Source of the DNA: Euglena gracilis
Taxonomy: Eukaryota; Euglenida; Euglenophyceae; Euglenales
Direction: 5' to 3'
NCBI GenBank assembly: GCA_039621445.1
Contig: CP154956.1
Location: 93,064,648-93,128,647 of the forward strand
Length of the DNA: 64,000 nucleotides
The notes below the pieces were generated by a model, which saw only the letters and a program-made list of their open reading frames with translations, was not told the DNA's origin and made no database searches. This document shows positions 31,678 to 42,619 of the stretch, in pieces. Position 1 is the first letter of the stretch, and each line of letters begins with the position of its first letter. A program made the translations under genes and the position numbers.

Positions 31678-31810
31678 CATTTGTATGCCGTTTTTCCCAC
31701 TCCTGTTGCAACTGAAATTTCCAAGCTGACCAGGACAATTTCTTGTGAATAATTTTGAGAAAGCAAACAATGGATCGTGCATCAACGACGCAAACCGTAA
31801 AAAAAAAATA

Positions 31811-32193
31811 ACCCCCTCCCCCCCCAATAAGTGCACGATGTGCACATTTTAAGGACGTAGTTTCGGACCCCGAGGGAAGTGCATTTATTAGGGCACTGCG
31901 CACTTATTAGGGCAAAGCACAAAATACATAGTTTTCCAGCACTCTTTTTCGGTTTTTCCCCTTCTTGTGATGTCAAGCAACGATTCAAGTTGATTATGTG
32001 TCAAATTTGGGCTTGGATGATAGACATATTTGGTCTGGGGAAGGCACTCAGGGGTCTTAAGCATAATTGTGATGCTTCTGAGATGTGACTGCAGGGTGCG
32101 CACTTTTTAGGTAGTTTCGACCCTTTGGCGGTTGCGCACTTATTAGGGCAGTGCGCACAATTAGGGCACTGTATATTTATTAGGGGAGGGGGT
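31811..32193. mobile_element. TA-flanked element, CCCAATAAGTGCAC / TTATTAGGGCA family
   Basis: Left ACCCCCTCCCCCCCC then AATAAGTGCAC, right TTATTAGGGGAGGGGGT, TA at both outer sides. The interior repeats GCGCACTTATTAGGGCA in one sense and TGCACATTTTAAGG in the other. 383 bp, no coding frame. Lies 126 bases from the hAT element. Confidence 0.6.
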
Positions 32194-32726
32194 TAGGTTG
32201 AATTCATGAGAGTCCGTGAGCGCACTCAAGGAAGCTCAAGGACACAGCCAAGCAGGAATTTTGAGAACGCTCAAGATGGCTTACGAACCTCCGCTTCCAG
32301 AGACTCCTTCTGCAGCATCATGTTCCCAGCTTGGGGTTCAATTTTTTTTCGGGTACCCTCCCGAATTCTCAATTTGCTACCCCGCATGTACACAACTTGT
32401 TTGACTCTGTAACATACGTTGGTAGATCTGGTTAGGAAGTTCTGAGGTTTTTCGCTCTCTATGGCTTACCGTTTCCACAGCTTTCAATGATGCCTCTTGG
32501 CTACCGCTTCGACAAATGAAAAGAGAGAATGGAGCGCATTGTTTTCCCAGGGTTCCCGCCTTGTTAAGCCTGATGCTCAAAGTCCCGGAGGTGGGGGTCT
32601 AAATTCGGCTGGGCTGCAGCTGGTCCAAAGTCGCTTAAACCCCCACCCGAATAGAGCCCCCCCCTCGGTTTTCGACGATATTTCCGAATGGTGCCCCCCC
32701 CCCCGAATAGTAGCACCCCCCCGGAT

Positions 32727-33000
32727 CAGGGCGGGTCCACAAGGGATGGGAATTTTTTTTCGTTTTAAAGACCGCCCTTTAAGGACCAAGGGACAGCCAA
32801 CGGCCGATCCAGGGATCGAACGGGGTCAAAAATAAAAAAAGGAAAAAGCTTTTTTTTTGACGTTTTGGGTGGATGGGCGATGGTCCAAGGATGCCAGAAA
32901 TCACTTTTTTCACGAAGTCGACCCATTTTCGCCGAAATATGGCCATTTTTTCGTCCACTTTTCCTCTGACCCCCTGTTTTCGTCATTTTTCCGAATAGTG
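32727..33000. mobile_element. CAGGGCGGTCC family, copy 3 (right end degraded)
   Basis: Starts CAGGGCGGGTCCACAAGG; carries GACCGCCCTTTAAGG, CGGCCGATCCAGGGATCGAA, GTTTTGGGTGGATGGGCGAT and GGATGCCAGAAATCAC. The expected GGACCGCCCTG right end is not intact. Confidence 0.6.
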
Positions 33001-33007
33001 CCCCCAC

Positions 33008-33299
33008 CAGGGATTTTTTTAAGTTTGGACCCCCGGGGGGGGGGAGGGGGGGGTAGGGTGGGTGGGGCCCCCCAAACATCCCCCCCCCCCCCGGGGGGGG
33101 GGGGGTCCCCCCCGGAGGGCGGTGGGATATACTTTTCGGCGCCGCAGGCGCCGAAAAAATTCTATTTTTAGCACTTTTCGCGATTTTTCGGCCATTTTTT
33201 GTGGGTCCCCCGGGACCCCCTCCCCCCCCCCCCCGGGGGGGCCCCCCAGGGGGGTGGGTGGGTGGGGGGGGACCCCCCCCGGTCTTAAAAAAACCCCTG
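33008..33299. mobile_element. hAT-like MITE, CAGGGATTTTTTTAAG ends, nested copy
   Basis: Left CAGGGATTTTTTTAAG, right CTTAAAAAAACCCCTG. Flanks gcccccac and gccccccc (7 of 8) fit an 8-bp duplication made inside a poly-C tract. The interior is collinear with 8829-9078, including the CGGCGCCGCAGGCGCCG palindrome. It is 292 bp because the homopolymers are longer. Confidence 0.75.
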
Positions 33300-33394
33300 G
33301 CCCCCCCCCCCCCCGAATAGAAGCCCCCCCCCTCGGTTTTCGACCAACGTTCCGTATATTAGCCCCTGGGGGCTTCTATTCGGGGGGGGTGGAA

Positions 33395-33715
33395 ATCCTG
33401 GTGGACCCTCCCCAGGGGGGTCTGCTAGCAGGGCTAGCTTGTGGAAATTTTTTTCACGCCGAAAGTTTTGGACCAAAACTGGCCAAAAATGCCCATTTTG
33501 GCCGGTTTTGGGTGTTTTTTGGAACAAATCAGCCAAGAAAAAAACCCCCATCAAAAACCTCATTTCCATTCTGGCGCGCAGCGCCGGATGATTTTTTTTT
33601 TTTCAGTCGGGGGGACCACCGGACCGGACCCCCCCCCCAGGGGGAAGGGTGGGTCTAGCTAGTCCATTTCAAGGAAATTCGCTAGCCAGTGGACCCCCCA
33701 TGGATCCTTAAGCGC
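33395..33715. repeat. Dispersed block with CTAGC ends, copy 1
   Basis: Shares with 58030-58400 the order GGGTCTGCNANCAGGGCTAGCT, GGAAATTTTTTTC, GGCCAAAAATGCCCATTTTGG, CTCATTT, GGTGGGTC/GGCGGTTCAGCT.GTCCATTT and GCTAGCCAGTGGACCCCCC. Confidence 0.6.
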
Positions 33716-33935
33716 CAACCTGTCTGCAGGTCCCTGGTCGGACCCCGATTTTACCTTTGGGTGTTGCATGGCCAAAAAATCTTGCAGGGGAAGACCCAAC
33801 AAGGATTCATTGGGATGATGTTGCCCCCTCCACGCAAGGAACAACGTGAGAAGCGATCTTATTTCTGGGGAAACAGCAGAGGGCAAATCAAATGGCGAAA
33901 AGAAAGTCTGTTCATTTGAATCCGAGTAGTATTTT

Positions 33936-34482
<547 letters not shown>

Positions 34483-34499
34483 TCCCCCTGTCATTGCAG

Positions 34500-34568
34500 T
34501 CCCCAGTCCGTCACCCTCCGTCAGTACCAGCCCCCAACCGAGCCCCATCCGGGGCCTCCCTCAAGCTG
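34500..34568 (+). CDS. Ser/Pro linker exon 5
   Basis: Acceptor ccctgtcattgcag, donor CAAGCTG|GTTGGT, 69 nt, phase 1 to 1. Reads [16 protein letters not shown] then LPQA. The SPS periodicity equals that of the exons at 35.17 and 37.96 kb. A further SSSPLPSLSP-like stretch at 34628-34665, also followed by AG|GT, may be another linker exon. Confidence 0.5.
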
Positions 34569-35167
34569 GTTGGTGCGGACCCCCACACACCCCGCCACTG
34601 AGTGTCGCCCCGGCCCCAGCCTTTTGACCAGCTCGAGCCCACTGCCCAGCCTCAGCCCAGGTCCACAGCAACTCCCTTTCCTTCCGGGCAAGGTTGGGCT
34701 TGGGTGAAGAACCTGTTAAAGTTCAGGCACAATTTTTAACGCGAGAATTTTCAAAAAAAAGTAAGTCTTTAAGGCATTTTGTAGGGTTTTTAGGGTTTTA
34801 AGGGCTGGACCGCCCTTAAACCCCTAAAAACCTACCAAGGGCCATCCGAGAAATGAATGGGATCCGGCTTTGTTAAAAAAAAAGTTGAATTTCCGTCCAA
34901 GTTCAAAATCCAAGTCGAAAAGTCCAAGTCAAAAAAATGGATTTTTCGATTTTTGTTTGGATCACCAATGTTCCGGCTAAAATCTTTTTCTTCCCCGATT
35001 TGGCTCGTTTTTTGCTGAGATTTTGCAAATTCATTTTTTTCTCGGCTGGAGAACAGTTTTTTCAAAACGATTCTTTAAGACTTTTTACCATGCCCCCTGC
35101 CGGTCCTTGGCACCCAAAAGCGTTTGCATTAACTTGAAAGAAATCTTCAGGTTACGTTCCTCCGCAG

Positions 35168-35233
35168 GATCCAGCGTGTCACCCAATCCCAGTCCAAGCC
35201 CCTCATCCAGCCACAGTTCCAAAGCCAGTGGAG
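35168..35233 (+). CDS. Ser/Pro linker exon 6
   Basis: Acceptor gttcctccgcag, donor AGTGGAG|GTGATC, 66 nt, phase 1 to 1. Reads SSVSPNPSPSPSSSHSSKAS then G. Alignable with the 37.96-kb exon from the shared SVS start. Confidence 0.55.
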
Positions 35234-36427
35234 GTGATCCCCAACCCACAGGACTGTACGGGAATCCCCGGTGTGGGCCGGGTGGTAGGTGGGGGGGGTC
35301 CGACCACCCCCCCCCAGGCCTTCCCGTACAGCCCTGCCAACCCAATGAACGGACGGTATTCAGACGTGATACGGGAGAACAAGATCAAAATGCTGTCTCT
35401 AGCTCAACCAAATGAGTATGCGATGTTTTCGAGAGGGTGATTCACTGGTATATAAAGCACACAGAGGCGTAAAGTTGACCGACAGCACCAAGAGTGACAA
35501 AAAGAACACCAATTTCCCCTGCGTTTTGCAACAAATATAGGGGCATTCGGGATTCCACGCTCATTTTATGGGAGAAGTTTGGGGAAGTGGTGTGATGGTG
35601 CAGCATTCTGGGGGGTTATGAGGAATTTCGTCAACTTTTATGAGTCCCTTTTAACCCAAATAAACCCCAATAATAAGGCCCATCAAAAATAAGCACCCAT
35701 CCCCCAAAAAATAACAAACCAAAAACAAAACCCCATCGCCAATTTTCAGCAAAAAACCCAAAAAGAAGACCCCTGTGAGAAACCCTGCTATTTGGGCTTC
35801 TGTGTTAGACTTGCTGGAAGGTTTTTCGGGGGTTTTCAATGGGAGTAAGAAATCCTTGCAAATAAATTTAAATAAAAATAAGATTACGATGATTATGATC
35901 CCCACCCAAAAATAAGATTAGCTTGGGGGGATTTTCAACAACCTAGCAAAAAAAATCGACCAGGGTTTTATTTCATGGGGGTAATAATTTGCGATGATAT
36001 TCACCAAAAGATTTGGTGGAAAGTTCTACATCCATGACGGCATGTTTTGTTTTTTTTGTCTTTCGTCTTTTGCATTGCCCCACCATCGAATTATCTTCCT
36101 AATCTGGGTGAGAACTGATCGGGGGAGTGTAAATTCTCGGAGGGGTTGGAGAGGGCTTTTGTAACCCTATAAGGGGTTCTTAACGAAATTAGAAGGGGAA
36201 CACACATGAACGTGTGGCAGACACATTAACTCAAATGGACCGATTTGTGAACACTGGGTGATTGAAAGAAACTCTTTCCCACCTGTAGGTTTTTTGCATC
36301 CCCATTGAGGTTGGCTGCTATTGTGCATTTTATTTGGATCCCAACGGAGCTTCTGTTTAGGGGGCACCCAATAAACAATATGCTTGCCCTCATTTCTTGC
36401 CTTTTCTTATCCGCCCATTTGATCCAG

Positions 36428-36514
36428 CCCCGAGCGGGTCCCCAGCACCCAGTCCCAGCCGTTGGCCAAGCCCTGGAAGCCCGATCGTTAACCTCAACCA
36501 CAGCATTATTGGAG
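36428..36514 (+). CDS. Ser/Pro linker exon 7 with NHS sequon
   Basis: Acceptor cccatttgatccag, donor ATTGGAG|GTGTCC, 87 nt, phase 1 to 1. Reads PSGSPAPSPSRWPSPGSP then IVNLNHSIIG. The minus strand is open across it too, but + has the splice signals and the shared motif. Confidence 0.5.
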
Positions 36515-36676
36515 GTGTCCGCTGCAGCATTCAAATGGCACAACTCTGTCCTCTGAAAAGTAAATACACAATTTGTGTCAATTTTCCTGCAAAGTCCATC
36601 AGGAAAATTGAGCCCTGGGGGATTTTCAAGTTGTTTTCTCAAGCAGCATTTCTGGCAAAGGGAAAGGCACTGGGGG

Positions 36677-36894
36677 CATAATTTGGGGAGGGTCACAGCA
36701 CACACCAAGGGGGGAACGCAAACGTGTTTTTTTCCGTATTTTTTTTCATTTGGCAAAAATTTTATTTTTGCTTTTTTTTGTGCAGCATAATTTGGGGAGG
36801 GTCATAGCACACACCAAGGGGGGAACGCAAACGTGTTTTTTCCGTTTTTTTTTTTCATTTGGCAAAATTTTTATTTTTTGCTTTTTTTGTGCAG
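36677..36894 (+). repeat. Tandem duplication of a 109-base acceptor-like unit
   Basis: 36677-36785 is repeated at 36786-36894 with a few changes. Each unit starts CATAATTTGGGGAGGGTCA and ends in a T-rich tract plus GTGCAG, so the duplication places two identical 3' splice-site-like ends 109 bases apart. Confidence 0.9.
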
Positions 36895-37619
36895 TTTTCC
36901 TAGCGATTTTCCGATCTTTGCTGTATTTTTTTTAACTTTGCAAAATTGCAATTTTTGGACCCAGCAGGAAAGTGTTCATCCCGGGGGAGCTCGTGACAGA
37001 TTTTATATGCATATTTTGCATTTTTTACATTCATTTGCGTTTTTTTTACGTCATGTTTTTCGAGGGTCCATGTTGTGTCCCCCCCCCTGCATACACCCCC
37101 CTGCGCCCTCGGCAATGGTATTTTCAGGGAATTTGCTTGGGCCCCAGTCAGGGTCAAAGAATTAGGCATACAGGCCCATTGCAAAACAGTGTGAATGAAG
37201 TTGGTTGTTTGCTTTTCCCTGATGAAAAAAAAAATATCCAAGCCAGACTCGGAAATTCTTCGTCTGGGAATGAAGTGAAGATCATTTTCTTGTGGGACGA
37301 ATGATACAGTTGGAACAACAGCAATCTGCGCCTCCACCACACCCTCCAATCTTTGCAGCTTGGCCCCAACCAGCTTCTTTTTAAGGAATTTTGCACCCCC
37401 CCCCTACCCGCCCCCCAGGGGGATTGGTGCTTTGCGCAGGCAGGGGGGTAGGGCACTTTGGAGCTCCCTTGGGGGGGTTTTGGGGTGGGTAGTATTATTG
37501 CACACACACCCAGCGCCGATGGCGCCGGGGGGGGGGGGCCGAAAATGGCCATTTTCAAAGGAAAACTGGCTTGGTCAGCAGGCACCAGGACCCAAAGCCC
37601 TGCCAAAGGGCTGCTACCG

Positions 37620-37720
37620 GAGGGGACTTAATTCCGAAGACCATTGATTCGCCGGGACTTAAATTCATGCGCTACCAACATCGCCCGGATAGCCTCCGCC
37701 GCACCAGCGGACGCCGGCCT
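37620..37720 (-). tRNA. Possible eroded tRNA-like sequence
   Basis: Read on minus, GATGTTGGTAGCGC resembles a D-arm, ATGAATTTAAG an anticodon arm, and GTCCCGGCGAATC a shortened T-arm. Stems are incomplete, so at best a relic. Confidence 0.2.
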
Positions 37721-37958
37721 TTTTTTCCCCTCTTTCTTTTTTGAGGGTATTTTGCCCCCCCCCCCGATTTTTGCCGCATTTTTTTTATAAAAAAAGCCGA
37801 GAGCGGGTAAGAAGGTTAAAAAGCCGGTAAAAGCAGGTAAAAAAGCCGAGAGGGGTATGCCCTGGCGCCTCGAAAATGCAAAGGGTCAGAAGTGCCAAAA
37901 ACAAGTGAGCGTTGTCTCAACACACCAAGGTGAGTGGCGGCCGCATTTTGGATCGCAG

Positions 37959-38018
37959 AGCCCAGCGTGTCCCTCAGTCCCAGCTCCAGTCCTACCCCTC
38001 ATCCCAGCCCCAGCCCAG
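37959..38018 (+). CDS. Ser/Pro linker exon 8
   Basis: Acceptor ttttggatcgcag, donor AGCCCAG|GTGTGC, 60 nt, phase 1 to 1. Reads E-PSVSLSPSSSPTPHPSPSP. Strong similarity of length, phase and motif to exons 5 and 6 argues for duplication of a single linker exon. Confidence 0.6.
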
Positions 38019-38747
38019 GTGTGCCTTCTTTGCGGGGGCAGTGGGGAAACGGTGGTGTTTCCTGACCCACAAAACGAGGATGTCAGTGGATGTGAATGCC
38101 TGTAGGCTTTGCTGCGGTTTTGTCAATGTTGGCGTTGTTGAAATTTCACCTCGTTTCAACCTTCACCTGTTTTTTGCAGGTTGTCCATCAGTGCCCTGTA
38201 ACCTAAATCTGAAGAATGCACCAAAGTGGACTTCAATTTATTAAGGGCACATTTTTACCCTTCCGTGCCTCCTCATTCTGATTCTCATTCTGATGGTTGT
38301 CTTTCAAATGGCTGAAAGAAGCAATAATGGCACGACATGCCCCCCCCCCCATCTTCCAAAGTCCCTGGCTTGTGTAGCCAAGTTGCCAGTATTTGGACGA
38401 TAATGAGCAAAAGAGTGAGTTGTGGGGGGGGGACGTTCGTCAGGCAGACAGGCTTAACCCTGCTGAATGCACAACCCAGTCAGTGCTTACCTGAGCTCCC
38501 CCCCCCGAAATAATATGCCCCTGGGCCGAACTTGAGCCGCCCAAATTATATTCTTTCTTTCCGGCCATAGAAAAATGTGTTTTCTTGAGAATTGGAACCA
38601 TATTTCTATGAAAATTTTATATCTGCCATTTTCCCATTGAAAAGAGCAAATTGCTTATTTCTGAGACGAAGATTGCAACCTGGGTTTTGAAGGTATGCAG
38701 CATACATACAAATCATTTCAGTGTCTACACCACCCCGTCCATGTTCT
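38019..38747. other. Spacer, nothing identified
   Basis: Mixed AT-rich DNA between linker exon 8 and the telomere-like array. Only short fragments of poly-C words (near 38340 and 38500). Confidence 0.4.
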
Positions 38748-38872
38748 TTCACCCTAACCCTTACCCTAATTCTAACCCTAATCCTAGGATTAGGGTTAGG
38801 GTTAGGGGTTAGGGGTTAGGGTTAGGGGTTAGGGTTAGGGGTTAGGGTTAGGGTTAGGGTTAGGGTTAGGGT
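38748..38872. repeat. Interstitial telomere-like repeats, inverted
   Basis: CACCCTAACCCTTACCC...CTAACCCTAAT meets ATTAGGGTTAGGGTTAGGGG around the palindrome AATCCTAGGATT near 38785. Both TTAGGG and TTAGGGG units occur. Shorter CCCTAA patches are at 695-712, 61433-61446 and 63923-63936. Confidence 0.9.
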
Positions 38873-39094
38873 CGGGGTTTCAGCGGAAGGGGGGGTCGGT
38901 CCCTCTTCTTTCACCAGGGGGGGGGTCCGAAACCGAGCCAGGGTAAAGTCCCGGGCCCTGCATTCCGCCGTGGTTTCGGGCTGCCTCATTCATTTGCAGC
39001 GGTGTGCGTCAAAGCCCTCCCCAAGTTCTCTCCTCTCTCCTTTCATTTCCTCCCCAAAGCCCACCCCCGACCCCTCCATTGCCTGGTCTCCCAG

Positions 39095-39142
39095 CTGACC
39101 TGTCGGAGGAGGACGACCAATGTTGGGAGCAGTGCCAGCCAG
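39095..39142 (+). CDS. Acidic Cys-pair exon, symmetric 1-1
   Basis: Acceptor gcctggtctcccag, donor CAGCCAG|GTTCCT, 48 nt, phase 1 to 1. Reads A-DLSEEDDQCWEQCQP-G, with Cys-x3-Cys. It continues the run of 1-1 exons but is not Ser/Pro-rich. Confidence 0.5.
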
Positions 39143-40041
39143 GTTCCTCTCACAGAGAGGCTGGGGGAGGGGGAGTGAGGAGAATTGTTTTCGGGTTTTT
39201 GGAGGCCATTCAGCGACCAAAGTTGCCCAAAGCACTTTTTGGTGGTGTTTCCAACCATTCTTGCAGGAGTTGGGGGGTCGATGCACCCAGATTATAAAGT
39301 TTGAAGCCATCCAACCCCAGTTTGAAACCTCTGGTCGCTTTGTTTTAAAAACCTCAGTTGGTGTCGAATCAGGTGAAATTTGGCGTGCACGTGTAGGCGA
39401 GCGTCGTTTAAATGCCACGGTTTGATGGGCAATTTGTTCGCCCATCGACACCATGATGTGAAACTGACTAGACCTACCCCTGGAAATATCTCCGTGGCCT
39501 ATGGCAGTCTGACATTTGAACAAGGTGTCCAGTCTTAATTTCTTGTCATCAATTACAAGGGGTAAAATTCTTTTATATCAAGAGATTTATTTCTCGCCAT
39601 TGGTTTGGCCCACAGGGGAAGGTTCCAGGACACCGTCGCCCGTTTTTAATTAAGGTCTGTACGTATCACCTCCTTGACCAAGGGATGGCAAGGGGCATTT
39701 CCGGGGGTAAAGAGGGGTCGAAAAGGATATTCTTTATGTAAATATGATAAATATATCCACACACATAATTATTGTTTTCATGTTATACACACATATGCAC
39801 ACGCGTGTATATTTTCTGATGTTTTGGGTGGTTGGTTATGGTCGAATAGTAATCATTTTTTTCATTTTTTCTCGGATTCCACCCATTTTCTCCGAGGAAA
39901 TCCGGACGTTTCGCTTTTTTTTTTGTGATTTGATTTGTTTTGTTTTTTTTATTTTTTTATTATTCAGATGTTCTGGGGCGGTTTTTTGTTGCTTTTTTGT
40001 TTTTCGTTTTGGACCGCCCTGGCCCCCCCACCCCTGCCAAG

Positions 40042-40204
40042 GACCCCCTGCGGACAACAACTGGCCAACTCCACCACGGAAGACACCTCTCCGGCGGACA
40101 ACTCCTCGTCGGACGATTCTGCGCTGGAGTCAACTGGCACGGCGGGCTGCCTGTCCTACACACTCACCAGTATTCTGGCCAGGGCCACGGCCAATGTCAC
40201 ACCA
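40042..40204 (+). CDS. Ser/Thr/Asn-rich exon with N-glycosylation sites
   Basis: Candidate acceptor cccctgccaag; no clear donor. Reads TPCGQQLANSTTEDTSPADN, SSSDDSALESTGTAGCLSYT, LTSILARATANVT. Sequons NST, NSS and NVT plus two Cys suggest an extracellular segment. The poly-G after it hides the 3' boundary. Confidence 0.4.
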
Positions 40205-40417
40205 GGGCGGGGGGGGGGGTGTTCTTTTTTGTTTAAGGATTTCTTTTAGGCCAAATGGCCGGACAACAGTCGTTGCAGGGCTGCTGACCATCCACGAAAA
40301 CCCGGGTGGCCGGCTGCACGCATACCCCAGGTTATTTTTCTTCATCCCGTCCTCATAAATAGGCGGACACTAATTTCTGCTTAAATGCTCAGCAAAAATG
40401 TCGAATGGTTTGCTCGT

Positions 40418-40432
40418 TGTTGTTGTCTTTGT

Positions 40433-40483
<51 letters not shown>

Positions 40484-40545
40484 TCGTTGTCGTTGTCGTT
40501 GTCGGTGTTGTGGTGGTGGTGGTGGTGGTGGTGGTGTATTTTCTT
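40418..40545 (+). repeat. GTT and GGT trinucleotide repeat
   Basis: GTTGTT... then CGTTGTCGTT and GGTGGTGGT; about 125 bases. Confidence 0.95.
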
Positions 40546-40838
40546 GCAAATTATCACATTCTTGTTAGGCATCTCCTGTAGCAGCAAACAAAAAAAATCA
40601 TTTCCAAAATTTCAAAGACTGTGGGAAGTCAAAAGTTAAAGAGTCGAAAACCGCATTTTTAACGTCTTGGGCAGACGAGCAATGGTCCAAGGATGCCAGA
40701 AACAGTTTCCTCCCGAAGTCGACGTTTTTTTTTGCCAAACATGACGCTTCATCCGGCCATTTTTCTTGTGTATTTCGCATCGAATGTGGTGGGATGTCCT
40801 CCCCGTCCTTTAAATATCGTTATGCGGGTTGGCTGGTA

Positions 40839-41184
40839 AACCCCCCAAATAATACCCCCCTGGGGTATTATTTCTTCGTCCAAAGTCCCGGCCCGAGGGG
40901 GGGGGGAGGTATTATTTGGTCGGGGGCAATAGCACCCCAAAATTTTCGTAATTTTTTGAAGTCCCGTAGGACCCAAAATAGCACCCAAAACCCCCCTTTG
41001 GGTCATTTTTTGAACTTTCTCATGAAATTTAGCATTTTTGGAGGCTAGATGATCCAGAAAAATCAACTTTTTTCATAATTTGTTGTTAGAGATTTGTGAT
41101 TTTTGCCGGCCCGAAATTTGGGGGGGGTATTAACTCGGTCGCCGAAGTCGGACCCCAAGGGGGGGGGGTATTATTTGGGGGGGT
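40839..41184. mobile_element. TA-flanked element, AAATAATACCCCCC family
   Basis: Left AACCCCCCAAATAATACC, right GGTATTATTTGGGGGGGT, TA on both outer sides. The interior repeats GGTATTATTTGG and contains CCCAAAATAGCACCC. 346 bp, no coding frame. Confidence 0.7.
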
Positions 41185-41369
41185 TACCGGAGACTCTCAT
41201 CATGAAGAAAATTCATGGGATAAACAGAATCTGCAGAAAGTGCGGAGGATTCAATTTTTGTTGGTCAGTATGTAATACCACGTCCATAGGTTCTTATCTT
41301 GTAACTATTTTTTGTTTTTTCATGTCTGTTGGCAAATGATGTTACACTCCCCGTTCAACCTATAGGCCC

Positions 41370-41540
41370 AAGGGCGGTCTTTAAGGGGTGGGGAAAAAAG
41401 AATCCCATCCCTAAACGACCGCCCTGCAATCGCCAAACCACCAAAAAATGCACCATTCGAATTTTTGAATTTCCATTTTCGACCTTGCTCCACCCCTGAA
41501 CCGACCTCTCTTTGACCCAACGGTCGTTAGGGCGGTCGTT
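41370..41540. repeat. Fragments of the CAGGGCGGTCC family
   Basis: AAGGGCGGTCTTTAAGGGG, ACGACCGCCCTGCAATCGCC and GGTCGTTAGGGCGGTCG, followed near 41590 by AGGATGTCAGAAATCATT. Confidence 0.5.
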
Positions 41541-41791
41541 TTGGGCTTTTCTTTTGCTTAATCACCGCCCTGCATGTTTTGTCGATGTTGTGAGGATGTC
41601 AGAAATCATTTTTTTTTCTCCGGACCTGTTCTCGCTTCTTCGGATTTTTAACCCCCCCCCGTGGATTTGTGGTGACCGTGCCGGTACAGCAGTGTTGTTT
41701 TGTTTTGCTTTATATGGTATTTGTTTTGTTTTATTTGTTGAGAATTCTGTTTATCAGTCTTTCGGTATGAACCGCCCCACCGGCCATTCAG

Positions 41792-41967
41792 GCAGCCGTT
41801 TCGTGCCGGGGGGGGGGGCACCGCTGGGGTCGGCATTCGCACTGTTCTTCGCGTTCGCCGCCCTTTGGACGCTCGCCATCCTGCTCGTCGTGTTCTGCGA
41901 AAACTGGGCGGCGAAGCGCACACCCAAACCCCGACCCGAAAAAATGGCCAGCCCAGACACCCTTTGG
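41792..41967 (+). CDS. Exon with transmembrane helix and basic tail
   Basis: Acceptor ccggccattcag, donor CTTTGG|GTGGGG, phase 1 to 0. After a Gly-rich start comes SAFALFFAFAALWTLAILLV then VFCENWAAKRTPKPRPEKM. About 23 hydrophobic residues followed by Lys/Arg fits a membrane span with a cytosolic tail. The frame crosses a run of G, so a homopolymer error could alter the upstream part. Confidence 0.5.
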
Positions 41968-42525
41968 GTGGGGGAGGGGTTGCCTTTCCATTTTCTTTAC
42001 GACAAACTATTGGACAATAAGCTCTCTCCCTGATGGACCGACCCCAATTTCTACCAACTCCCCCCATCTATAGCGACCCTCCTCCCCCAGAAAAATCAAG
42101 AAGTTATAGAACAGCAAAGCACAAGGAGGCCGCTGGAAAGAGCCCTCAGGCTCACCCCGGCGTCTATTTTTGGTGAAGTGTGAATGCATGGATCGTCGTT
42201 TATTGGGGGTGGATGATGAACCGGAGAGGATGAATGTACGTCGCTTCCCCCCTCCCCCATCGAGCACCTTGACCCATTTACACTAACCCCCCAGAGTTCA
42301 AAAAAACGCGAAAGTGATGTATACCGACCCGTCGGTGAAAATGGGGGGGGTTGCCTTTACACAAAAATGATTTTATTGGAAAGTATTTTCAAAGTATTTT
42401 GGAAGTATTTTCCAGTAATTCTCCCAGGAATTTATTGGAGAAACACTTTTTGGAAAATTTTCCCAACCAGACACTTTTTAGGTTGAAGTTCTCCTTGCGA
42501 AGTGCTATGGCGGGCCACCCTCCAG

Positions 42526-42619
42526 TTCCCTGGCCCCGGGGCGGGGTTTGTCGTTGGGCGAGGACAATCTTCAGCGGCCGTACTCGTGCCTCATGAAGTT
42601 GCTCTTGAATCACCTGCAG
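42526..42619 (+). CDS. Exon of unknown domain
   Basis: Acceptor caccctccag, donor CTGCAG|GTGCGC, phase 2 to 0. Reads SLAPGRGLSLGEDNLQRPYS then CLMKLLLNHLQ. Mixed polar and hydrophobic, one Cys. Confidence 0.4.

Larger units (their letters stand above)
32636..33385. mobile_element. C-tract element cluster, CCGAATAGTAGC family, interrupted by two insertions
   Basis: AACCCCCACCCGAATAGAGCC after TTA at the left, CCCCCGAATAGTAGCACC inside, and CCGAATAGAAGCC with inverse GGCTTCTATTCGGGGG at the right. A CAGGGCGGGTCC-type element (32727 on) and the hAT-like MITE at 33008-33299 sit inside it. Confidence 0.5.

Noticed and set aside
38780-38800. Telomere-to-telomere fusion point
   Set aside because: The order CCCTAA then TTAGGG is opposite to that expected from end-to-end fusion.
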